Part shown: positions 53,709 through 62,871 of the stretch, piece by piece
Position numbering within the stretch: the first letter of the stretch is position 1
Layout of the letters: every line of letters begins with the position of its first letter
From: Paratissierella segnis
GTDB lineage: Bacteria; Bacillota; Clostridia; Tissierellales; Tissierellaceae
Direction of reading: 5' to 3'
Assembly (NCBI RefSeq): GCF_014385195.1
Contig: NZ_JACRTG010000007.1
Location: forward strand, 4,492-68,491
Length of the DNA: 64,000 nt
The notes under the pieces: generated by a model
What the model saw: only the letters and a program-made list of their open reading frames with translations
Database searches by the model: none
What the model was told of the DNA's origin: nothing
Position numbers and translations under genes: made by a program

Positions 53709-56147
53709 ATGGCTGCAAAACTAGATACGTATAACCAAAAAAGGAATTTTGAAAAGACCTTTGAACCGGAAGGGAAAATAGAGAATCCCAAAGGTGGGTT
53801 AAGATTTGTCATTCAACATCATATGGCGCGCAGAGATCACTACGATTTGCGTCTGGAATGGAAAGGGGTCCTTTTGAGTTGGGCAGTACCTAAAGGACCA
53901 TCCTATGATACCCATGATAAAAGACTGGCAATACGAGCGGAAGATCACCCATTGGATTACAGGAACTTTGAGGGGACTATTCCCAAGGGAGAATATGGCG
54001 GCGGTGTGGTTATGCTTTGGGATGAAGGATTCTGGGAACCTTATGGAAGTGTAGATGAGGGTTTACTCAAAGGTGAGTTGAAGTTTCTACTTAAAGGAAG
54101 GCGACTTAAGGGAAAGTGGGCATTGATCCGTTGGAAAGCTAAATCCAGCGAAACAAAGGATAATTGGCTGCTGTTGAAAGAAAAAGATGAGTATGTTAAA
54201 GATAGAGCTGGAATATCAGATTTTACCACCAGTATTAGATCCGGGCGTACCATGGAGGAAATACAAAATAGAGAAGATGAAAAATTCACGAAAAATCCCT
54301 TTCTTCGAGCAGATGTACAGCTCGCCAAATTAGTAAGTAGGATTCCTGAAGATGAGGATTGGCTATATGAATTAAAATACGACGGTTATAGAATCCTGGC
54401 ATTTGTAGAAGGAAACAATGTTCGGCTAATAACCAGAAATGGAAATGATTATATAAAATATTTTTATGACATTGGCTCTTCGCTTATTGATTTATCTAAC
54501 GGAAGGGCAATGGTCTTAGACGGCGAAATAGCAGTCACTGATACATCGGGGAAAACTGACTTTCAAGCCCTTCAGAATTACATCAAAAATCCTAGAACGC
54601 AAAATCTCAACTATATTTTATTTGATCTTCTTGCTTTAAACGGAGTAGACCTTCGTGGATATCCTTTGAAGGATAGAAAAAAAATGCTTGAAGGTTTGAT
54701 GGAGGATGCTCCTGAAAACCTTCATTACAGCCGTCATGTTGCAGGGAATGGAAAAGAATGCTTTGATGTAGCCTGTGAGACGGGAATGGAAGGTGTTATA
54801 GGTAAAAGAGCTGATTCCATCTATAGCGGAACTAGAAACGGTGATTGGATAAAACTTAAATGCTATAAGAGACAGGAATTTGTCATCTGCGGCTATTCAC
54901 TGACAGGCAAAAGAATAAGCGGTGTAAGCTCGATTCTCCTCGGTGTATATGAGGGAGATGAATTGGTTTATGTCGGACGTGCGGGCACCGGAATAAGCGA
55001 GATGGATATGAAGATATTAGAGGGAAAATTTGAAAACTTAAAGCGAAGGGATCCTCCATTTAAAGTAGTACCAAGTTCAAGGACAAATGAAAAAATAACA
55101 TGGCTTGAACCCGAACTGGTAGCTGAAATCAAATTTGCCGAATGGACAAAAGATAATCTATTGAGGCAAGCAAGCTACAAAGGAATCCGCACAGATAAAG
55201 ATTCCAAGGATATAAAAAGAGAAAAAGCAGAAGACAATACACAACTGAAATTATCCAACAGAGAGGTGAATTCAATAGAAGGAAATATAAACAATGACAT
55301 CATCATTGAAGGGATAAAGATTACCAATCCGGACAAGGTAATCTTTGACGAATCTAAAATCACAAAAAAAGATGTGGTTCAGTATTATGAGAAGGTCTCG
55401 GAACGTATGTTGCCATATTTGAGGCATAGGATACTTAGCATTGTGCGTTGCCCCAAAGGCATATCCAAGACCTGCTTTTATAAAAAGCACCCGGGTACGA
55501 ACAAAGGTATTATAACGATACCCGTTACTATGGGAAATGGAGAAATGGAAGACTACTTCTATATAGAAGATACAAAAGGGCTTATATCTGAAGCTCAAAT
55601 GGGTACACTGGAATTTCATACTTGGGGGAGCCGCGTCGATGAACTTGAAAAACCTGATATAATGGTGTTCGATTTGGATCCGGATGAAGGGTTGGATTTA
55701 AACAGGATTAGACAAGGTGTATGGGATATGAAAAACATCCTTGCCAAACTATCACTAAAATCTTATCTCAAGACCAGCGGAGGAAAGGGGTACCATGTGG
55801 TTGTTCCCTTAAAGCCTACTGTAAATTGGGATGAATTTCATGACTTTGCAAGGCTTGTTGCTGAAGTTATGGAAAAAAAGTGGCCTGATCGTTATACAAG
55901 TAATATAAGAAAGGTTATGCGAAGAGACAAAATATTTATCGACTGGATCAGAAATGGCAGAGGTGCTACAAGTATTGCTCCTTATTCCATAAGAGCAAGA
56001 ACAGGAGCGGGTGTATCCATGCCAATTTCTTGGGATGAGCTTGATACTGTAGCTCCGGATGGTATAGGCATGGAAGATGCCATCCTTAGAATTACCAAAA
56101 CTGATCCTTGGAAGGACTTTTTTACGCATGATCAGATGCTTAAATAA
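53709..56147 (+). CDS. ligD: Multifunctional DNA ligase D (phosphoesterase-ligase-polymerase)
   Basis: An 812-residue NHEJ ligase with domain order PE-LIG-POL, the same as in Pseudomonas. The 3'-phosphoesterase domain (about residues 25-165) has HHMARRDHYDLRLEWKGVL, then LSWAVPKGPS. The ligase domain (about 195-500) has the adenylated Lys in YELKYDGYRI, then LDGEIAV and GVIGKRADS. The primase-polymerase domain (about 535-812) has DLDPDEGLDLNRIRQGVWD and KTSGGKGYHVVVPL. It repairs double-strand breaks with Ku, especially in spores or stationary cells. No ku gene is visible in the window. The ATG follows TTGGGGTG, a modest site. Confidence 0.96.
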   Translation: MAAKLDTYNQKRNFEKTFEPEGKIENPKGGLRFVIQHHMARRDHYDLRLEWKGVLLSWAVPKGPSYDTHDKRLAIRAEDHPLDYRNFEGTIPKGEYGGGVVMLWDEGFWEPYGSVDEGLLKGELKFLLKGRRLKGKWALIRWKAKSSETKDNWLLLKEKDEYVKDRAGISDFTTSIRSGRTMEEIQNREDEKFTKNPFLRADVQLAKLVSRIPEDEDWLYELKYDGYRILAFVEGNNVRLITRNGNDYIKYFYDIGSSLIDLSNGRAMVLDGEIAVTDTSGKTDFQALQNYIKNPRTQNLNYILFDLLALNGVDLRGYPLKDRKKMLEGLMEDAPENLHYSRHVAGNGKECFDVACETGMEGVIGKRADSIYSGTRNGDWIKLKCYKRQEFVICGYSLTGKRISGVSSILLGVYEGDELVYVGRAGTGISEMDMKILEGKFENLKRRDPPFKVVPSSRTNEKITWLEPELVAEIKFAEWTKDNLLRQASYKGIRTDKDSKDIKREKAEDNTQLKLSNREVNSIEGNINNDIIIEGIKITNPDKVIFDESKITKKDVVQYYEKVSERMLPYLRHRILSIVRCPKGISKTCFYKKHPGTNKGIITIPVTMGNGEMEDYFYIEDTKGLISEAQMGTLEFHTWGSRVDELEKPDIMVFDLDPDEGLDLNRIRQGVWDMKNILAKLSLKSYLKTSGGKGYHVVVPLKPTVNWDEFHDFARLVAEVMEKKWPDRYTSNIRKVMRRDKIFIDWIRNGRGATSIAPYSIRARTGAGVSMPISWDELDTVAPDGIGMEDAILRITKTDPWKDFFTHDQMLK

Positions 56148-56161
56148 AAGTTGATTAAAAT

Positions 56162-56200
56162 AAAATTCCTCAAACAATTAGTTTGGGGAATTTTTCATTT
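56162..56200 (+). terminator. Intrinsic terminator after ligD
   Basis: AAATTCC-CAAAC pairs with GTTTG-GGAATTT around AATTA, followed by T residues. Confidence 0.75.
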
Positions 56201-56299
56201 CTTATTTATAGGTATAAAGAATATATTAATTATAATAACAATTTAATGGGAGTATAAACTATTTTCCAGTATTCCACAAATAAGAGGTGATTATATTAG

Positions 56300-57040
56300 A
56301 TGAATAGATCTACTGTATTTGTAATTGTCAAAAGAAATATGAGATATTATATATTATTTTTTGTAATCGTATTAGCTTTGTCCTTAAATAGCAATACGAT
56401 TCAAAATGTAGTAAATATCATTAAGATAAGTCCTCTAAACAATAAAGTTATAGTAATAGACCCGGGACATGGAGGGATTGACGGAGGAACTAATATTGGA
56501 GAAATCCTTGAAAAAGATATAAACCTTACCATCGGGTTAAAGCTTAAAGAACTTCTAATGAAAAAAGGTGCGACTGTCATCATGAGCCGTGAAATTGATG
56601 AATCCCTTGATGATCGTATCATAGGCAATGGAAGCCGTCATCGTGAAGATTTGGAGGCAAGGGTGCAAATAGTAAATGAAAGTAGTGCAGATTTACTAAT
56701 CAGCATACATGTAAATCATATTAAGAATAAAAACAAAATAGGTCCTATAATATTCTATCAAACTGATAATGAAAAGGGAAAATATCTTGCAGAACACATG
56801 CAAGAATATTTAAATGATATCTCAACATATAAAAAGATGGATATAGAAGTTAAACATGGTGCAACCTCGGGCAATTATTATATATTGGGAAATACATTAC
56901 CACCGGGAATAATAGTTGAACTAGGGTTTATTTCCAATGAGATTGATAGGGAGCTTTTGCTGCAAGATGAACATCAAAATGAGATTGTAGAACAAATTAC
57001 AAAGGGAATTATTTATTATTTTAATAAGGTTAGTGAGTAA
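56300..57040 (+). CDS. N-acetylmuramoyl-L-alanine amidase, CwlD-like, second copy
   Basis: A 246-residue Amidase_3 enzyme with an N-terminal membrane anchor (YYILFFVIVLALSL). The zinc and catalytic motifs are VIDPGHGGIDGG, ILEKDINLTI, LISIHVNH and IIVELGFISN. Compared with the copy at 35859 it has an insertion (GNGSRHREDLEARV), which is also found in sporulation amidases. It removes peptides from MurNAc in the wall or spore cortex. It is a single gene with a short, weak GAGGTG ribosome site. Confidence 0.88.
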   Translation: MNRSTVFVIVKRNMRYYILFFVIVLALSLNSNTIQNVVNIIKISPLNNKVIVIDPGHGGIDGGTNIGEILEKDINLTIGLKLKELLMKKGATVIMSREIDESLDDRIIGNGSRHREDLEARVQIVNESSADLLISIHVNHIKNKNKIGPIIFYQTDNEKGKYLAEHMQEYLNDISTYKKMDIEVKHGATSGNYYILGNTLPPGIIVELGFISNEIDRELLLQDEHQNEIVEQITKGIIYYFNKVSE

Positions 57041-57148
57041 AATGATAAGTCAATAAATTTCTTGAATTATATTAAAAACTATACTATTATATAACATAAC
57101 CATCGCGACAAGTATGGAAGTTAAAAAACAGGAGGATGATTTAATGAC

Positions 57149-58546
57149 ATGTTTAAGAGAGTATTAGTAGCTAATAGAGGGGAAATAGCTGTAAGAATAA
57201 TAAGAGCTTTAAGAGAAATGGGGATAGAGTCTGTTGCTATATATTCAGATGCAGATAAAGATGCACTGCATACCATCTTAGCTGATTATGCCTATAGCCT
57301 TGATGGAAATAGAGTGCAGGAGACATACACAAATATGGATAAAATAATTAATATTGCCAAAATATCAGGTTCCGAAGCTATACATCCTGGCTATGGATTC
57401 TTGTCTGAAACAACTAAGTTTGCTGAGGCAGTAGAGGGAGCCGGTATAACTTTTATAGGGCCAAGAAGTAATATAATACGGCTTATGGGTGATAAAATTG
57501 AAGCTAGAAAACTTATGGCTGACTTGGGAACCCCTCTTATAGAAGGCAGCGAAACATCCATCAAGAGTTACGAAGAAGCAGCTAAGATAGCAGAAAGTAT
57601 AGGATACCCAGTTCTTGTAAAAGCAGCTGCCGGCGGTGGAGGAATTGGAATGAAACTAGTATCTCATCAGGATAAATTAAAGGAGGCCTTGGTAGCAGTC
57701 AGAAACACATCCATTTCCCTATTTGCCAACGATTCCATATTCTTAGAGAAATATCTGTCTAAACCTAGGCATATAGAAATTCAAATATTAGGTGATAAAT
57801 ATGGAAATTATATTCATTTGGGAGAAAGGGAATGTTCTATACAAAGAAGACATATGAAAATTGTAGAAGAGACACCGTCTTTAGCTATATCTTACGAAAT
57901 TAGAGAAAAGATGTGTGAGACCGCGGTTAGAATTGCTAATTCAGTAGGGTATGATTCTGCTGGAACTGTGGAATTTATATATGAAGATGGAGAGTTTTAT
58001 TTTCTTGAGATGAATACAAGGATACAAGTAGAACATACTATAACCGAAATGGTGACTTCACTAGATATAGTTAAAGAACAGATTGCCATTGCAGCTGGTG
58101 AGCCATTGAAGATAAAACAGGAAGATATAAAATTTAATGGGCATGCAATAGAATGTCGTATATATGCTGAGGATCCAACCAAATATTTTATTCCATCACC
58201 AGGGAAGATTACCAATTATATAGCACCGGGTGGACCTGGTGTTAGGCTGGATTCAGGAATAAAATCTGACTATACTGTGAGCACCTATTATGATTCTATG
58301 CTATCAAAGTTAATTACCTTTGGTATGGATAGAGATGAAGCAATATCAAGAATGTGCAGAGCCTTGACAGAGACGTGTATAGAAGGTATTGACACAAATA
58401 TACCCTTATTGATTGAAATTATGAAAGATGGGGATTTTAAAGATGGTAATATCAGTACTAAGTTCTTAGAAGAACATAGTTCGCTTATTAATAAGGGTAG
58501 TAATAAGAAAAAAACTATTTTTGTAAGTATTGATGACCCACAATAA
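57149..58546 (+). CDS. Biotin carboxylase (AccC/PycA-like)
   Basis: A 465-residue ATP-grasp biotin carboxylase. The N-terminal VLVANRGEIAVRIIRALREMG, then the PGYGFLSE loop, the ATP-binding KAAAGGGGIGMK, and LGERECSIQRRHMKIVEETPS are all present. The catalytic EMNTRIQVEHTITE is at about residue 288. It carboxylates biotin on a carrier protein with ATP and bicarbonate. No biotin carrier or carboxyltransferase gene lies next to it, so I cannot tell whether it serves acetyl-CoA carboxylase or another biotin enzyme. The ATG at 57149 is 15 nt after GGAGGATG, a long spacing; an out-of-frame ATG lies 5 nt upstream. Confidence 0.92.
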   Translation: MFKRVLVANRGEIAVRIIRALREMGIESVAIYSDADKDALHTILADYAYSLDGNRVQETYTNMDKIINIAKISGSEAIHPGYGFLSETTKFAEAVEGAGITFIGPRSNIIRLMGDKIEARKLMADLGTPLIEGSETSIKSYEEAAKIAESIGYPVLVKAAAGGGGIGMKLVSHQDKLKEALVAVRNTSISLFANDSIFLEKYLSKPRHIEIQILGDKYGNYIHLGERECSIQRRHMKIVEETPSLAISYEIREKMCETAVRIANSVGYDSAGTVEFIYEDGEFYFLEMNTRIQVEHTITEMVTSLDIVKEQIAIAAGEPLKIKQEDIKFNGHAIECRIYAEDPTKYFIPSPGKITNYIAPGGPGVRLDSGIKSDYTVSTYYDSMLSKLITFGMDRDEAISRMCRALTETCIEGIDTNIPLLIEIMKDGDFKDGNISTKFLEEHSSLINKGSNKKKTIFVSIDDPQ

Positions 58547-58579
58547 AATTATTAACTTCATTAGTATAAGTTATAAAGA

Positions 58580-58682
58580 GTAAAGTTTTCAAATAAAAAT
58601 ACATTTGAAGGCTTTATTAATTATAATTTATTAGTTTTGAACCTCTAAGGGTAGGGTATGTTCTTAGAGGTTCAGATTTTTT
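58580..58682 (+). terminator. Two tandem intrinsic terminators
   Basis: First (58580-58617): AAAGTTTTCAAAT with ATTTGAAGGCTTT. Second (58636-58682): TGAACCTCTAAG pairs with CTTAGAGGTTCA and is followed by TTTTTT. They separate the carboxylase gene from the MarR operon. Confidence 0.8.
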
Positions 58683-58710
58683 GGCATCTTGAATTTCTGA
58701 TAAAAAGGTA

Positions 58711-58764
58711 TTGACAAATTGACAAAAATAGTTTAGCATTAAACTATTCGATTTAAATAGTTTA
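58711..58764 (+). promoter_or_regulatory. Promoter and MarR-type operator
   Basis: TTGACA (58711), 17 nt, TAGCAT is the likely promoter. Across its -10 region lies a perfect inverted repeat: AATAGTTTA, 4 nt, TAAACTATT (58727-58748). A third half-site AATAGTTTA is at 58756-58764. This is the classic layout for autorepression by the adjacent MarR protein. Confidence 0.8.
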
Positions 58765-58794
58765 GTGATAAAGTAATTGAAAGGTGGTAGTAAG

Positions 58795-59250
58795 ATGTAT
58801 GAGTCAGATGTTGCGATTCAGCTAAAAGAAACTCATCATAAAATATCTCAGGTGTTACAGCATAAGATAGATGAGTATGGAATATCCTTTGGACTTTTAT
58901 TTCTTACAATGAGAATTTACAACAATCCAAATGCCAATCAAAAGGAATTGGCACAGCAAATGAAATTTACCGAGGGTGCAATGAGCAACGCGGTAAAAAG
59001 GCTAATTAAGTTAAAAATGCTCAAACAAGTTCCATTGGAAACTGATATGAGATACAATCGATTGGTCATAACGGATCTGGGTATTTCTATGATAGATGAC
59101 TATAAAGAATACGTGGTAAAAAAATACAAGGATATGTTCGAAGGACTTGATGAAGAGGAGCTTAAAAAATTGCAAATGTCATTGATTAAGATAAATAAAA
59201 ATCTAGACAGGATGAATACTAATATTGACTCAATGGGTAAGACGGAATAG
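58795..59250 (+). CDS. MarR-family transcription regulator
   Basis: A 151-residue winged-helix repressor. The DNA-binding part is NQKELAQQMKFTEGAMSNAVKRLIKL (about residues 47-72), with the wing MRYNRLVITDLG. The C-terminus dimerises. ATG 58795 follows AAGGTGG. It lies 13 nt before the ABC exporter genes and downstream of a strong palindromic operator, so it likely represses the exporter until a toxic ligand releases it. The ligand is unknown. Confidence 0.9.
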   Translation: MYESDVAIQLKETHHKISQVLQHKIDEYGISFGLLFLTMRIYNNPNANQKELAQQMKFTEGAMSNAVKRLIKLKMLKQVPLETDMRYNRLVITDLGISMIDDYKEYVVKKYKDMFEGLDEEELKKLQMSLIKINKNLDRMNTNIDSMGKTE

Positions 59251-59263
59251 GAGGGATATATAA

Positions 59264-60988
59264 TTGAAAAAAGTAATACATTTGATGGAGAAGTATAAGA
59301 TATATGCCATACTAAGTCCAATATTGATGATATTGGAAGTTGTGACAGACATTGTAATCCCCTATCTTATGTCACGTATAGTTGATATAGGTATAGCAAA
59401 TAGGGATATCGATTATATAGTAAAAGTCGGGTTGTTGATGGTTTTATCAGCAGTTTTCGGAATGGTATTTGGTGTTTTAAGTGCTTATTGTGGAGCTAGG
59501 GCAGGATATGGATTTGCAGCAGAGCTAAGAAATGAAACGTTTAAACGAGTTCAAAATTTCTCATTTGCAAATTTGGATAATTTTACAGTATCATCACTTA
59601 TAACCAGGCTTACCAACGATTGCAATACAATAGGTCAAGTTACAATGATGAGCCTTCGTATGGCAATTAGGGCACCATTTTTGTTATTGTTCGCATTAAT
59701 TATGGCTTTTAAGATAAATTCCTCTTTAGCAAAAGTATTTTTAATAGCTATACCGACTACAGTAATTATAATGTTCATAGGATTAAAAAAAGCAAGGCCT
59801 TTGTTTCTGAAGCTTCAAACGAGAATTGACAGAGTAAATGCCATAATTCAAGAGAATCTTACAGGTATTAGAGTTGTTAAATCATTTAACAGGCAAAAAC
59901 ACGAAGAAGGAAGATTTGAAGAAAGAAATGATGCATTAAGAGATCTTGCATTAGAGGCTATTTCTATTGCATTGTTGGTTTCGCCTATATTAAATCTTAT
60001 CATATATTCTACGATTATATCTATATTGTGGTTCGGCGGTCAACAGGTAGTCATAGGTAGTCTAGGCGGAGGGGAGCTAATTTCTTTTATTTCATATATT
60101 ATGCAAGTTATGATGGCTATTATGCTGCTTTCGATGTTTTTTATGCAATTTTTACGTGGATCAGCATCTATGCAGAGAATACTGGAAATTCTAAATACCG
60201 AATCGGAGATAAAGGAAAAATCAAATCCAATCAAGGAATTAAAAGATGGGTCAATAAGTTTTGATAATGTAAGTTTTATTTATCTGAAAAGCAATGAAAA
60301 GACCTTAAAAAATATAAACTTTAAGGTTAATTCCGGAGAAATTCTTGGGATAATTGGCTCTACTGGATCTTCAAAATCTACTTTAGTGCAATTGATTCCT
60401 AGGCTTTATGATGCAACAGACGGGTCTGTGACTGTAGGAGGAGCAGACGTAAGAGATTATGATATTAAAAGTTTAAGGGATCAGGTAGCATTTGTATTAC
60501 AAAAAAACACTTTGTTTTCAGGAACTATTCGTGAAAATATGAAATGGGGCAATGAGAATGCTACTGATGAAGAGATAATAGCTGCTTTGAAGCATGCGCA
60601 AGCATGGGAATTTGTTTCGCAATACGAAGATGGACTGGAACATAGAGTCGAACAAGGTGGAGATAATTTCTCAGGCGGACAGAAACAAAGGCTTACTATT
60701 GCGAGAGCTTTGCTTAAATCTCCTAAGGTCATAATTTTAGATGATTCTACCAGTGCAGTTGATATGGCAACTGATGCTCAGATTCAGAGGGCTTTTAAAG
60801 AGAATCTTGGAGATGTAACAACCATTATAATAGCACAAAGAATCGCATCCATTCAGCATGCTAACAGGGTTATTGTATTACATGAAGGTGAGATAGAGGC
60901 AATTGGTAATCATGAAGAATTGATGAAATCATCTCCTGTTTATAGGGAAATCTATGAGTCACAGCAGAAAGGGGTGATTGGAGAATGA
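59264..60988 (+). CDS. ABC exporter half-transporter with degenerate ATP site (MarR operon)
   Basis: A 574-residue type IV exporter subunit. The ATPase domain is unusual in three places. Walker A is GSTGSSKST, with Ser where the Gly before the catalytic Lys is expected. The Walker B Glu is Asp (IILDDSTSAVD). The H-loop His is Gln (IAQRIASI). The signature FSGGQKQR is intact. These fit the non-hydrolysing half of a heterodimer, here degenerate even in Walker A. The TTG start at 59264 follows AGGAGGG. Its 3' end overlaps the partner gene by 4 nt. Confidence 0.92.
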   Translation: MKKVIHLMEKYKIYAILSPILMILEVVTDIVIPYLMSRIVDIGIANRDIDYIVKVGLLMVLSAVFGMVFGVLSAYCGARAGYGFAAELRNETFKRVQNFSFANLDNFTVSSLITRLTNDCNTIGQVTMMSLRMAIRAPFLLLFALIMAFKINSSLAKVFLIAIPTTVIIMFIGLKKARPLFLKLQTRIDRVNAIIQENLTGIRVVKSFNRQKHEEGRFEERNDALRDLALEAISIALLVSPILNLIIYSTIISILWFGGQQVVIGSLGGGELISFISYIMQVMMAIMLLSMFFMQFLRGSASMQRILEILNTESEIKEKSNPIKELKDGSISFDNVSFIYLKSNEKTLKNINFKVNSGEILGIIGSTGSSKSTLVQLIPRLYDATDGSVTVGGADVRDYDIKSLRDQVAFVLQKNTLFSGTIRENMKWGNENATDEEIIAALKHAQAWEFVSQYEDGLEHRVEQGGDNFSGGQKQRLTIARALLKSPKVIILDDSTSAVDMATDAQIQRAFKENLGDVTTIIIAQRIASIQHANRVIVLHEGEIEAIGNHEELMKSSPVYREIYESQQKGVIGE

Positions 60989-62814
60989 GCAATAAATCAA
61001 ATCAAAGACAGTTACGGGCGAAAAACCCTAAGAAAACCTTAGTAAGATTATTCAGTTATTTCAAATACAATAAGATGATGTTTTTCAGTGGAATATTTTT
61101 TATAATGTTTAGCTCAGTAGCACAAATAGGAGTAAATGCTATGCTTAGCCCAATCATTGACACTTTGGTAGGTGATCATAATCGAGGATTGTTTATAAAA
61201 TACCTTATCTATATGGGAATTCTTGTGATTGCTGTCACTATAAGTGAATATATAGGTAATTTGTTGATGGCAAGACTTGCACAGAAAACAGTTCATAAGA
61301 TTCGTCAGGATATGTTTTCTCATATGGAGAAACTACCAATCTCATTTTTTGATACTCATTCCCATGGAGAATTGATGTCAACATTTACAAATGATGTGGA
61401 TATATTAAATCAAGCTTTAGAGCAAAGCGTATCCCAAATTACGTTATCTGTAGTAACGATAGTCGGTTCATTTGTAATGATGTTACTTTTAAGCCCTATT
61501 CTTACTATTATTGTTGTTGGGATGCTTATGATAATGCTTTTGTTTGTCAAATACGTAGGGCAAAGATCTGCAAGAAATTTCCGTAACCAACAAGCAGCAT
61601 TAGCTGATATGAATGGTTATATAGAAGAAATGATGTCAGGGCAGAAGGTAGTCAAGGTATTTAATTATGAAGACCGTGCTATAGATGAATTTAGTACAAA
61701 AAATGAATTTTTAAGGAAATCAAGCACTGAGGCTTCAACCTTTGGGGTTATGTTAATGCCAATTATGGGAAATTTATCACATATATTATATGCTCTTATA
61801 TCAATATTTGGATCATTTTTGGTAATGAAAGATAGATTGAGCGTAGGTAATATTGCTTCATATTTACAATATACAAGATCATTTTCCAGACCTATAAATC
61901 AAGTTTCTAATCAGTTAAATACATTGTTTGCCGCTCTGGCAGGTGCGGAAAGAATATTTAACATATTAGATGAAGAAGTCGAAATTGACGAAGGTGATAT
62001 TAGATTAGTTGAAGATAAAAATGATAAAAAATCCTATTGGAAGGTTCCTATGAAAAATGGAGAATTTGAAATGGTACCTCTAAAAGGATATATTGCTTTC
62101 AAAGATGTGGATTTTGGTTATGTAGAAGGTAAGCAAATTCTCAACGATATAAATCTTTATGCAAAACCAAGTCAAAAAATTGCCTTTGTTGGGTCTACCG
62201 GAGCAGGGAAGACTACCATAACAAATCTAATCAATAGATTTTATGAGATAAATGAAGGTAATATACTTTATGATGGCATAGACATTAAACGAATAAACAA
62301 ATTTGATTTAAGAAGTACCATGAGTATAGTTCTTCAAGATGTTCATTTATTTGAAGGAACAATAGCGGATAATATTAGATATGGAAGGCTAGATGCCACA
62401 GATGAGGAAGTTAAGGAAGCGGCAAAGCTAGCTAATGCCCATTACTTTATAAAACATCTCCCTGATGGATATGATACATGGATTACAGCTGATGGGCAAA
62501 ATCTTTCACAAGGGGAGCGTCAGTTATTGTCAATTGCAAGAGCAGCAGTAGCAAATCCGACCATATTGATTTTAGATGAAGCTACGTCATCTGTAGATAC
62601 CAGAACGGAAAAGCTTATATCAGAAGGCATGGATAAGCTTATGGAAGGAAGAACTACCTTTGTAATCGCCCATAGGCTTTCTACAGTTCGCGATTCCAAT
62701 GCAATTATGGTATTGGAACATGGTGAAATAATAGAACGTGGAGATCATGACGATTTAATGAAACAAAAAGGTAGATACTATGCATTAAATACAGGAGCAA
62801 TTGAATTAGACTAG
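60985..62814 (+). CDS. ABC exporter half-transporter, catalytic subunit (MarR operon)
   Basis: A 609-residue type IV exporter subunit. Walker A is GSTGAGKTT (about residue 403), the signature LSQGERQ, Walker B with catalytic Glu ILDEATSSVD and the H-loop AHRLSTV. It pairs with the preceding subunit: its LSQGE signature faces the partner's odd Walker A, while its own Walker A faces the partner's good LSGGQ-type signature. A 25-residue insertion (NDKKSYWKVPMKNGEFEM region) precedes the ATPase domain. The exporter probably removes drugs or toxic compounds under MarR control. Confidence 0.93.
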   Translation: MSNKSNQRQLRAKNPKKTLVRLFSYFKYNKMMFFSGIFFIMFSSVAQIGVNAMLSPIIDTLVGDHNRGLFIKYLIYMGILVIAVTISEYIGNLLMARLAQKTVHKIRQDMFSHMEKLPISFFDTHSHGELMSTFTNDVDILNQALEQSVSQITLSVVTIVGSFVMMLLLSPILTIIVVGMLMIMLLFVKYVGQRSARNFRNQQAALADMNGYIEEMMSGQKVVKVFNYEDRAIDEFSTKNEFLRKSSTEASTFGVMLMPIMGNLSHILYALISIFGSFLVMKDRLSVGNIASYLQYTRSFSRPINQVSNQLNTLFAALAGAERIFNILDEEVEIDEGDIRLVEDKNDKKSYWKVPMKNGEFEMVPLKGYIAFKDVDFGYVEGKQILNDINLYAKPSQKIAFVGSTGAGKTTITNLINRFYEINEGNILYDGIDIKRINKFDLRSTMSIVLQDVHLFEGTIADNIRYGRLDATDEEVKEAAKLANAHYFIKHLPDGYDTWITADGQNLSQGERQLLSIARAAVANPTILILDEATSSVDTRTEKLISEGMDKLMEGRTTFVIAHRLSTVRDSNAIMVLEHGEIIERGDHDDLMKQKGRYYALNTGAIELD

Positions 62815-62827
62815 ATGTAGTTTTAGA

Positions 62828-62862
62828 TTAAAAAGGTGTAGACTTATATGTCTACACCTAGT
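62828..62862 (-). terminator. Terminator of the sleB-like gene
   Basis: AGGTGTAGAC and GTCTACACCT form a 10-bp stem. On the minus strand it is followed by TTTTT. Confidence 0.78.
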
Positions 62863-62871
62863 AATTTCAAA

